From positions 1 through 8,115 of the forward strand of contig JAJQHF010000136.1 in assembly GCA_021199975.1 (NCBI GenBank): 8,115 bases of DNA, written 5' to 3'. Of the stretch, positions 1 through 5,204 are shown piece after piece (the stretch's first letter is position 1; each line of letters opens with the position of its first letter). The DNA is from Candidatus Gastranaerophilales bacterium (GTDB taxonomy: Bacteria > Cyanobacteriota > Vampirovibrionia > Gastranaerophilales > Gastranaerophilaceae). The notes beneath the pieces were generated by a model, which was not told where the DNA came from, did no database searches, and saw only the letters and a list, made by a program, of their open reading frames with translations. Both the position numbers and the translations under genes were made by a program.

Positions 1-84
1 ATAATATACAGCACATGCCATTAATGGAACAGACAAAATTGTTAATATTACTATAATTGAAAATATTTTATTTTTCACAAACAT
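1..84 (-). CDS. N-terminus of a signal-anchored or exported protein (partial, cut by window edge)
   Basis: Reading the minus strand from an ATG at 84 gives 28 codons that stay open to the window edge. They start MFVKNKIF, run through a hydrophobic core (IIVILTILSVPL) and reach LMACAVYY. This is a signal peptide or membrane anchor. The LMAC tetrapeptide resembles a lipobox (small residue before Cys, Leu at -3), so a lipoprotein is possible but unproven. A purine-rich ribosome-binding site, AAGGAAAAGG, lies about 5 nt before the ATG, which supports this start over the in-frame GTG at 78. The gene begins 12 nt after the stop of the upstream minus-strand gene, so the two are probably co-transcribed. 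The function cannot be told from this fragment. Confidence 0.6.
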   Translation of the reverse strand, partial: MFVKNKIFSIIVILTILSVPLMACAVYY

Positions 85-96
85 AAATCCTTTTCC

Positions 97-687
97 TTAT
101 TTAATAACGACCCCGGAGAATAAATAGTTCAAAAGAAAATTTCTTACATTTTCTTCACTGAAATTTACTTCATTTTTATATGTTTCATTATATTCAGAAG
201 GTGTAACTGTTTTTATTTTAAAACTTTTAACTCTTACGGGACCTGAAATTACCGTTATTTTTTTCGCACCAAAAATTTCCGAATTGAAAGAAGCGGGTAA
301 ATATTCCAATTTATTTATTCCGTTATCCAATACTTGATTTAAGTATTTAACTCTTTTTAAGTATAAATCTTTAATTTTGAAATTTTTTGTAAAAATACAG
401 AAAGGTCCTGTTGTAAGCTGTATCACGCCCGCATCAAAACAATCCTGATTTTCAATCCACTTAGTTGACCAATTATTAATAGTTATAACCATATCCAAAT
501 TAGGTTTAATTTTAAAATTAACAGCATCAACAGTTGTAACTAAGTTTGTTGAAGCATATAATTCCTTCTCAAACTTTTCTACATTAAAAACACTTGTCAA
601 TATTGCCGGAAAAATACTTATAAAACTTGCATAAGCAAATAAAATAACTGCGGCAATAAGAAGAATTGCATTTCTGTATTTCATCAT
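97..687 (-). CDS. Membrane-anchored hypothetical protein, weakly AsmA-like N-terminal layout
   Basis: I do not recognise this 196-residue protein with certainty. Residues about 6-30 form one hydrophobic segment after a short basic N-terminus (MMKYR), so it should be anchored in the membrane with the rest outside the cytoplasm. The remainder alternates short hydrophobic strands with polar turns (NFKIKPNLDMVITINN near 57-72, then IFTKNFKIKDLYLKRVKY). A membrane anchor, then a 'P-x-L' strand, then 'i-k-d-l-y-l' strands recalls the start of AsmA-like or lipid-transfer-type envelope proteins. Those are usually several hundred residues long, so this would be a short or truncated form; this is inference only. 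Two cysteines (83 and 97) could pair if exported. Two adjacent ATG codons (687 and 684) compete for the start. The second is better spaced (about 5 nt) from a weak GAG, and a stronger Shine-Dalgarno sits further upstream in front of a five-codon mini-ORF. The gene is divergent from the one at 866 and followed closely by another envelope-type gene. Confidence 0.6.
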   Translation of the reverse strand: MMKYRNAILLIAAVILFAYASFISIFPAILTSVFNVEKFEKELYASTNLVTTVDAVNFKIKPNLDMVITINNWSTKWIENQDCFDAGVIQLTTGPFCIFTKNFKIKDLYLKRVKYLNQVLDNGINKLEYLPASFNSEIFGAKKITVISGPVRVKSFKIKTVTPSEYNETYKNEVNFSEENVRNFLLNYLFSGVVIK

Positions 688-701
688 GACTCAACTTTCA
701 T
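684..701 (-). other. Five-codon upstream mini-ORF overlapping the next start
   Basis: On the minus strand, ATG AAA GTT GAG TCA TGA (MKVES) begins at 701, preceded by a good Shine-Dalgarno AGGAAAG (712-706) with a 4-nt spacer. Its TGA (686-684) overlaps the double ATG (687-685 and 684-682) that opens the gene at 97-687, which itself has only a weak ribosome-binding site. This geometry would suit translational coupling, where ribosomes finishing the mini-ORF restart on the overlapping ATG. It could also be chance, or a base error hiding a longer N-terminus, since the two ATGs are 14 nt apart and out of frame. Confidence 0.35.
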
Positions 702-725
702 AAAACTTTCCTGACCCTATAATAT

Positions 726-752
726 CATAATATGCAAAAATTGCATATTATG
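726..752. repeat. Perfect inverted repeat, 12-bp arms, in the divergent intergenic region
   Basis: The left arm CATAATATGCAA (726-737) and right arm TTGCATATTATG (741-752) are exact reverse complements separated by AAA. The repeat lies between two divergent genes, about 40 nt upstream of the minus-strand start and about 115 nt upstream of the plus-strand start. Just beyond it on the minus-strand side is a TATTAT box (724-719) that could be the -10 of the gene at 97-687, so the repeat would cover the region upstream of that -10. There is no T-run suited to termination. An operator for a dimeric regulator is the most natural reading; a small RNA hairpin is an alternative. No regulator gene is seen in the window. 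Confidence 0.55.
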
Positions 753-831
753 TATAAAATAAAATTGTGTTTTTAAGTCGGTGAAAGAGTTACGGCAGAT
801 TTCAGCTCAAAATTAAGATAATATCAAATTC

Positions 832-859
832 TTTACATATTTGTAAAAATAAGTATTAT
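832..859 (+). promoter_or_regulatory. Probable sigma-70-type promoter giving a leaderless transcript
   Basis: TTTACA (832-837) and TATTAT (854-859) are separated by 16 bp; shifting the -10 by one base (ATTATA, 855-860) gives 17 bp. The -35 matches the consensus at five of six positions and the -10 at five of six. Transcription would begin about 7 nt after the -10, which falls on or next to the ATG at 866. No Shine-Dalgarno occurs before that ATG (the preceding bases are TATATAAGT), which agrees with a leaderless mRNA. Confidence 0.5.
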
Positions 860-865
860 ATAAGT

Positions 866-1477
866 ATGAAAGTTATTTTAAGATTATTTTTAACATTTGT
901 TTTAATTGCAAATTTTTCTCTGTTTTCTTATGGAAAAGAAGATTCAAGTTCTTCTGTTTGGAGTGATGACACTGCAATTTTTAATAAAGGTTTTGAAAAT
1001 CAAGAACCTGTTTCAGATTCAAAACTAAAAGAAACAATAAATGCAATAAAAGAAAGAAATTTAACAAACAAACAAAAAAAAATGAAAAAAGATATGCAGC
1101 CGCTTTCTCCAATGATGGATGAAGAACATTTAAAAGAATTTACAAAATCACAATCACCTGATGATGATTTAAGTCAAACATTAACGGTGATGATTCCTAT
1201 GCAGGCATACAATGAAGACGGAATATGGATACAACCGGGGTATTATAAGCTTTCTTGCAGGAGAGTTGCACCCGATACGTACGTTTTGGATTTATCACAA
1301 GGAACAAAACGGATTTTATCCGTAAACGCAAAACAAACACAGCAAGATTTAGAACAAGAGTCTATATCCTTCTGCAATGCGGAAATAATAGATAATGACA
1401 GAATAAGACTTATGTACGGAAGTATTGATTTAAATCTTGTGGGTTATATTTACTTTAAGAGTTTGCAGAAAAATTAA
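866..1477 (+). CDS. Exported hypothetical protein with disordered middle and beta-rich C-terminal domain
   Basis: I do not recognise this 203-residue protein. Residues 1-23 are a clear signal peptide: MKVILR, a hydrophobic stretch, then SLFSYG before KED, where cleavage by signal peptidase I would fit. Residues about 24-105 are polar, rich in Ser, Lys, Asp and Gln (for example NKQKKMKKDM near 68-77), and look disordered. Residues about 106-203 alternate beta-type strands, starting TLTVMIPMQAY and including a GIWIQPGYYKLSC turn and a final GYIYFKSLQ strand; they look like one small folded domain. C131 and C170 could form a disulfide after export. The start is chosen because it opens the signal peptide, although no ribosome-binding site precedes it. 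The gene is alone on the plus strand, divergent from another envelope-type gene and convergent with nifS. A periplasmic or cell-surface location is inferred; no activity can be assigned. Confidence 0.75.
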   Translation: MKVILRLFLTFVLIANFSLFSYGKEDSSSSVWSDDTAIFNKGFENQEPVSDSKLKETINAIKERNLTNKQKKMKKDMQPLSPMMDEEHLKEFTKSQSPDDDLSQTLTVMIPMQAYNEDGIWIQPGYYKLSCRRVAPDTYVLDLSQGTKRILSVNAKQTQQDLEQESISFCNAEIIDNDRIRLMYGSIDLNLVGYIYFKSLQKN

Positions 1478-1495
1478 AATTTTTCTCGCAAACTC
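1459..1495 (+). repeat. Inverted repeat spanning the stop codon of the preceding gene
   Basis: GAGTTTGC followed by AGAAAAAT (1459-1474) pairs with ATTTTTCT, one bulged C, then GCAAACTC (1479-1495). This makes a 16-bp stem with a four-base loop, TAAA, which contains the TAA stop of the gene at 866-1477. No T-run follows the stem, so it is not a classic intrinsic terminator. It could protect the mRNA 3' end or take part in a larger structure with the downstream hairpins. Confidence 0.55.
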
Positions 1496-1509
1496 TCGGG
1501 AACGGATTC

Positions 1510-1547
1510 GATACTGGTTGTGTGCTATCACACACACAGCCAGTATC
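1510..1547. repeat. Strong GC-containing stem-loop in the convergent intergenic region
   Basis: GATACTGGTTGTGTG (1510-1524) pairs over 15 bp, with one G-T wobble, to the segment 1533-1547 (CACACAGCCAGTATC), leaving an eight-base loop CTATCACA. This is the strongest hairpin in the window and has a more balanced base composition than its surroundings. It lacks a following T-run on either strand. A second CACACACC copy (1549-1556) offers a weaker alternative partner for the left arm. Its role is unknown: RNA 3'-end protection, a structured small RNA, or a remnant of a palindromic element. Confidence 0.6.
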
Positions 1548-1569
1548 TCACACACCTTGAGCAGGGTTT

Positions 1570-1602
1570 GAAAAACAAAAAAATGTCATTTTTTTGTTTT
1601 TC
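1570..1602. terminator. Bidirectional terminator between convergent genes
   Basis: GAAAAACAAAAAAATG (1570-1585) and its exact reverse complement (1587-1602) flank a single T. In RNA this gives an A-arm followed by a U-rich arm in either direction. It lies 92 nt after the plus-strand stop at 1477 and 9 nt after the nifS stop (1612) in the nifS direction, so it can end both transcripts. The stem is almost all A-T, so it may rely on the upstream GC-richer hairpin for pausing. Confidence 0.65.
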
Positions 1603-1611
1603 CGTATCCTC

Positions 1612-2820
1612 TTAAATAATACCTTTTCGTTCCCTAAGTTCTTTCAGTTCTTTTTGGAAGGGAGAAATTTTAGTAAGTTTTTGTATAATCGAAGGCATTT
1701 TTTCTAAAGTATAGTCAATGTCTTCTTCTGTTGTATATCTGCTGAGACTAAACCTTATACTTCCGTGAAGAGCCGTAAAAGGAACCCCCATTGCCTTTAG
1801 TACATGGCTCGGATCAAGGCTTCCCGAAGTACACGCACTGCCAGAACTTGCGCATATTCCAAAATCATCCATATTAAGAAGAATTAATTCTCCTTCTATG
1901 TATTCAAAACCTATGTTGGTTGTATTCGGAACTCTGTTATGTGCGGCAGAATTAAGTCTTGCATTATATATGGAAGACAGTAAACCTTTTTCAAGTTTAT
2001 CTCTTAATCTTTTAACTGTAGTTATCTCATACTCAAGAGAATCTTGAGCCAATTGCGCCGCCTTTGCCATACCTATTATAAAAGGAACATTTTCCGTACC
2101 TGCTCTTTTTCCGCTTTCCTGATGTCCACCTATTATAAGCGGGGTAATTAAAGTAGGAGATTTAACATATAAAGCGCCTATTCCTTTAGGAGCATGGAAT
2201 TTATGACCCGAAATTCCCATCATATCGATTAAGGTATCTTTCACATTAAGTTTAATCTTCCCTGCCGCCTGAACTGCATCAACATAAATTTTGGTTTTAG
2301 GATTTATGGATTTAACCTTCTGTGCAATTTCTTCAACAGGAAATATTGCACCTGTTTCGTTATTTGCATACATACAAGATACAAGCGCTGTTTTGTCCGT
2401 AACTGCCGCATATAATTCTTCTGTATTTAATTCGCCTGAGGCATTTACTCCGATAAAAGTTACATGGTATCCTTCTTTTTCAAGCTGTTTATACAAATTA
2501 AGCACACAAGGATGTTCAACTTTAGTGGTTATTAAATGATTTAATGACCTGTCAGATGATAATATACCTCTTATTGCCATATTTGCACTTTCACTTCCCG
2601 ATGCGGTAAAAAATATTTCTTTTGATTTTTCAGCACCGAAAAAGTCCTTTATTGTTTCACGTGCTTCTTTTATTGCAGCTGAATTTTTACCTCCGAATTT
2701 ATAAATACTTGAAGGATTGCCGTATGATTCGGAAAAATACGGAAACATAGATTCTACAACTTTTTCATCCACTTTTGTAGTTGCATTATTATCTAAATAT
2801 ACAATTTTTGAGTTTGTCAT
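1612..2820 (-). CDS. nifS: Cysteine desulfurase, NifS/IscS type (class V aminotransferase fold)
   Basis: This PLP enzyme converts L-cysteine to L-alanine and passes the sulfane sulfur to the Fe-S scaffold. The 402 residues match the usual NifS/IscS length. Visible motifs are YLDNNATT (8-15) at the start, ASGSESAN (73-80) for cofactor binding, His103 in VEHPC over the PLP ring, the YVDAVQAAGK strand (179-188) with the PLP-interacting Asp, the Schiff-base Lys207 in SGHKFHAPKG, RAGTEN (239-244), and the catalytic Cys330 in the flexible SSGSACTSG loop (325-333), which marks it as group I. The end (FQKELKELRERKGII) is highly charged. An AGGTG ribosome-binding site (2831-2827) six nt before the ATG supports the start. 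It lies 3 nt after nifU, which names its sulfur acceptor. With no nif structural genes nearby, a general Fe-S role is more likely than one limited to nitrogenase. Confidence 0.95.
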   Translation of the reverse strand: MTNSKIVYLDNNATTKVDEKVVESMFPYFSESYGNPSSIYKFGGKNSAAIKEARETIKDFFGAEKSKEIFFTASGSESANMAIRGILSSDRSLNHLITTKVEHPCVLNLYKQLEKEGYHVTFIGVNASGELNTEELYAAVTDKTALVSCMYANNETGAIFPVEEIAQKVKSINPKTKIYVDAVQAAGKIKLNVKDTLIDMMGISGHKFHAPKGIGALYVKSPTLITPLIIGGHQESGKRAGTENVPFIIGMAKAAQLAQDSLEYEITTVKRLRDKLEKGLLSSIYNARLNSAAHNRVPNTTNIGFEYIEGELILLNMDDFGICASSGSACTSGSLDPSHVLKAMGVPFTALHGSIRFSLSRYTTEEDIDYTLEKMPSIIQKLTKISPFQKELKELRERKGII

Positions 2821-2823
2821 CTT

Positions 2824-3639
2824 TTACACCTGAATTATTTCTATATTTTTATCAATGTGATCTCTTAAAGTCGCTTCAACAAAATGAGTTAATGTTAACT
2901 GGGAACGATTACATGCCTGACATCTTCCCGATAGTTTAACTTTTATCTTATTATCTTCCACATCAATCAGCTCAATATCTCCGCCGTCTTTTCTCAGCTC
3001 GGGAGAAAGATATTTTTCTATGATATTATTAATTTTTATTATCATTTGAGTCTTGGTAAGTTTTTCTTCTTTTATCTCCGGTTTGTTAACAGACTCTAGA
3101 ACTTCTTTAATTTTACCCTGACATCTGCCGCATGCTCCGCCGGCTTTAGTATAATTTATAACTTCCTCTACTGTTTTTAAATTATTAATTTTTATTTCGT
3201 TTTCCAAAAAAGATTTTGTTATACCAAAACAATTGCAAACAAGCTCTTCATCAGTGTTTATAGTAATTTCTTCATTGTAATAATTTGCGATTGCAGCTTC
3301 AAGCGCCTCATGCCCCATTACGGAACAGTGCATTTTTTCAGGCGGCAATCCGCCTAAGGCTTCTACAATCTGCTTATTGGTAATTTTTCGGGCTTCATCT
3401 ATATGTTTTCCTATAACCATTTCGGTCAGAATACTTGAGCTTGCAACGGCACTTCCGCATCCGAAAGTTTGAAATTTAGCATCCGTAATAATTCCATTCT
3501 TATCAACTTTTAAATACAATTTAAGCATATCACCGCATGAAAGAGAGCCTGCTTCTCCAATTGCATCAGCATTTTCAATTGAACCTACATTTCTGGGATT
3601 TCTATAATGATCTACAACTTTTTCCGAATAATTCCACAT
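2824..3639 (-). CDS. nifU: Fe-S cluster scaffold NifU, full three-domain form
   Basis: NifU assembles Fe-S clusters from NifS-derived sulfur and hands them to apoproteins. Starting at the ATG at 3639 the protein is 271 residues and opens MWNYSEKVVDHYRNPRNVG, the typical NifU N-terminus. A GTG three codons earlier (3648) has no ribosome-binding site of its own, whereas AGGTGG (3650-3645) is ideally placed for the ATG. Domain 1 (about 1-125) is IscU-like with ligands Cys35 (SCGD, including Asp37), Cys61 (FGCGSA) and Cys105 (LPPEKMHCS). Domain 2 (about 133-175) is a BFD-like [2Fe-2S] domain with Cys135-x-Cys137 and Cys170-x-x-Cys173 (GGACGRCQG). Domain 3 (about 198-271) is the Nfu-type C-terminal domain, with ELRKDGGDIEL and the cluster-carrying Cys240-x-x-Cys243. 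All nine expected cysteines are present. It is transcribed first, ahead of nifS. Confidence 0.95.
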   Translation of the reverse strand: MWNYSEKVVDHYRNPRNVGSIENADAIGEAGSLSCGDMLKLYLKVDKNGIITDAKFQTFGCGSAVASSSILTEMVIGKHIDEARKITNKQIVEALGGLPPEKMHCSVMGHEALEAAIANYYNEEITINTDEELVCNCFGITKSFLENEIKINNLKTVEEVINYTKAGGACGRCQGKIKEVLESVNKPEIKEEKLTKTQMIIKINNIIEKYLSPELRKDGGDIELIDVEDNKIKVKLSGRCQACNRSQLTLTHFVEATLRDHIDKNIEIIQV

Positions 3640-3644
3640 TTTGT

Positions 3645-3650
3645 CCACCT
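3645..3650 (-). promoter_or_regulatory. Ribosome-binding site that fixes the nifU start
   Basis: AGGTGG on the minus strand lies 5 nt before the ATG at 3639 and overlaps the in-frame GTG at 3648. It therefore selects the ATG and the MWNYSEK N-terminus shared by the family. Confidence 0.75.
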
Positions 3651-3667
3651 GTTACTTTCTTGCTTTT

Positions 3668-3673
3668 ATTATA
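3668..3673 (-). promoter_or_regulatory. Candidate -10 box of the nifUS promoter
   Basis: The minus strand carries a perfect TATAAT at 3673-3668, about 28 nt upstream of the nifU ATG, which would leave a short leader. No good -35 is found 16-18 bp upstream (the sequence there is about GGTATC), so an activated promoter is possible. A second TATAAT (3720-3715) and a direct repeat of AATTATCCG (3683-3691 and 3735-3743 on the plus strand) also lie in this 118-nt gap. I see no clear terminator for gcvPB here, so read-through from upstream remains possible. Confidence 0.4.
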
Positions 3674-3757
3674 CAGCAAAAAAATTATCCGATACCGTGA
3701 ATTTTGTTCAGACTATTATAAAATATAAGAAATTAATTATCCGGAAAAGTTCCCTTA

Positions 3758-5191
3758 TTAAGATTTTTTATAAGCCAAATCAGGCCTTCTTGCGGCAAGA
3801 GTTTCATCCACCTTTGTGACAGGAGTATTAACCGGATGATTTAAAACCGATTCGGGATTATTTTTTACATCATTTGCAATTTTTATCATTGTACTTATAA
3901 ACTCATCCAAACGCTCTTTTGTTTCGGATTCTGTTGGTTCTATCATTATGGCTTCATGCACAATAAGCGGGAAATAAATGGTAGGCGGATGAAAATTACT
4001 GTCCATAAGACACTTTGCAATTGCAAGAGTATTTACACCCTGTTCTTTCTGCTGTTCCCCTGATAAAACAAATTCGTGCATACATTTTCTGTCATATGGC
4101 AAATAATAATATTCTTTTAGTTTATTCATCATATAATTAGCATTTAAAACCGCATATGAACTAACTTCTTTTAATTCTTTTCCCATAAGTAATATATAAG
4201 CATACGCCTTTACAAAAACCGAAAAATTACCGTAAAAAGCTTTTATTTTCCCAATTGAATGCTTTAGATTATATTTTCTTATATATTTTTGCCCGTCAAA
4301 ATCTACAATCGGCACAGGCAAGAATTCTTTTAATTTTTCCGTAACTCCAACGGGACCGGCTCCGGGTCCTCCGCCGCCATGCGGAGTTGAAAATGTTTTA
4401 TGAAGATTTATATGCACTATATCAAATCCCATTAACTTAGGATTTGTATACCCCATAATTGCATTCATATTCGCACCGTCATAATACAATAAAGCACCTG
4501 CATTATGAGCAAGCTCCGATATTTTTAAAATCTCTTCTTCAAACAACCCTAAAGTATTTGGATTTGTAAGCATAATAGCGGCTGTATTTTCATCCAAAAC
4601 CGATTTTAATGCTTCTAAATCAACAAGACCTTTTTCGTTAGATTTAATTTCAATTATGTTAAATCCGCACATTGAAGCACTTGCAGGATTTGTACCGTGA
4701 GCGGAATCGGGAATAATTACATTTTTTCTGTTCTCACCTGCTGTTTCAAAATATTTTTTAACAATCATCATTCCCGTAAGCTCGCCATGCGCACCCGCTG
4801 CAGGCTGAAGCGTAACAGCATCCATCCCTGTTATATTCTTTAAAGCCTCCTGCAATTTATACATTAATTTTAAAGCCCCCTGAGAATCCTCATCCTCTTG
4901 TAACGGGTGCAAATCAGTAAAACCCTCTAAAGATGCAAGCATTTCATTAACCTTCGGATTGTATTTCATTGTGCATGAACCTAAAGGATAAAATCCTTTT
5001 TCAATACAGAAATTTTTATCGGAAAGTTCTTTATAATGCCTCATTACTTCAAGTTCTGAAATTTCAGGTAAAATTGAATCTTTATTATCGTTCAAATACT
5101 CCTTATTTATGAAGCTAAAATCAACAGGTTCTTCCGTTAAATTTATACCATTTACACCCTTTTTGCTTTTTTCAAAAATTAATTTAGTCAT
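3758..5191 (-). CDS. gcvPB: Glycine dehydrogenase (decarboxylating) subunit 2, P-protein subunit of the glycine cleavage system
   Basis: This is the PLP-carrying half of the split P-protein. With GcvPA it decarboxylates glycine and transfers the aminomethyl group to the lipoyl arm of GcvH in the cytoplasm. The 477 residues fit subunit 2. Motifs seen: FYPLGSCTMKYNPK (67-80), LQPAAGAHGELTG (128-140), DSAHGTNPASA (162-172), the YDGANMNA segment (237-244), the Schiff-base Lys265 in NLHKTFSTPHGGGGPG, and a C-terminal ARRPDLAYK. The start is the ATG at 5191, with AGAGGG (5202-5197) 5 nt upstream; an in-frame extension to a TTG at 5224 would overlap the aldolase-like gene and has no good ribosome-binding site. 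It is the last gene of the lysA operon, 13 nt after the aldolase-like gene. The partners gcvPA, gcvH and gcvT are not in the window, which is unusual because these genes are often adjacent. There is no sign of decay. Confidence 0.95.
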   Translation of the reverse strand: MTKLIFEKSKKGVNGINLTEEPVDFSFINKEYLNDNKDSILPEISELEVMRHYKELSDKNFCIEKGFYPLGSCTMKYNPKVNEMLASLEGFTDLHPLQEDEDSQGALKLMYKLQEALKNITGMDAVTLQPAAGAHGELTGMMIVKKYFETAGENRKNVIIPDSAHGTNPASASMCGFNIIEIKSNEKGLVDLEALKSVLDENTAAIMLTNPNTLGLFEEEILKISELAHNAGALLYYDGANMNAIMGYTNPKLMGFDIVHINLHKTFSTPHGGGGPGAGPVGVTEKLKEFLPVPIVDFDGQKYIRKYNLKHSIGKIKAFYGNFSVFVKAYAYILLMGKELKEVSSYAVLNANYMMNKLKEYYYLPYDRKCMHEFVLSGEQQKEQGVNTLAIAKCLMDSNFHPPTIYFPLIVHEAIMIEPTESETKERLDEFISTMIKIANDVKNNPESVLNHPVNTPVTKVDETLAARRPDLAYKKS

Positions 5192-5204
5192 TATATCCCT
5201 CTGT

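Noticed and set aside
1485..1560. Possible tRNA on the minus strand, prompted by a TATCGAATCC string resembling a T-loop
   Set aside because: The flanking bases do not form the 5-bp T-stem, there is no matching acceptor stem or anticodon arm, and the region folds better as a simple long hairpin.
2291..2539. Plus-strand 82-codon ORF inside nifS
   Set aside because: It lies wholly antisense to a well-conserved enzyme, has no ribosome-binding site of note and no recognisable motif; it is a shadow of nifS.
2824..3648. nifU start at the GTG at 3648
   Set aside because: That GTG lies inside the Shine-Dalgarno of the ATG at 3639, which gives the N-terminus expected for the family.
3728..3757. Intrinsic terminator after gcvPB
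   Set aside because: Only a 4-bp GGAA/TTCC stem is visible and no T-run follows it, so no terminator is called.
3537..3819. Two overlapping plus-strand ORFs across the nifU start and the gap to gcvPB
   Set aside because: They run antisense to nifU and the gcvPB end, have low-complexity A/T-driven composition (Phe, Leu, Lys, Ile) and no supporting start signal.
5192..5204. Glycine riboswitch in front of gcvPB
   Set aside because: The gap to the upstream gene is only 13 nt, far too short for an aptamer.
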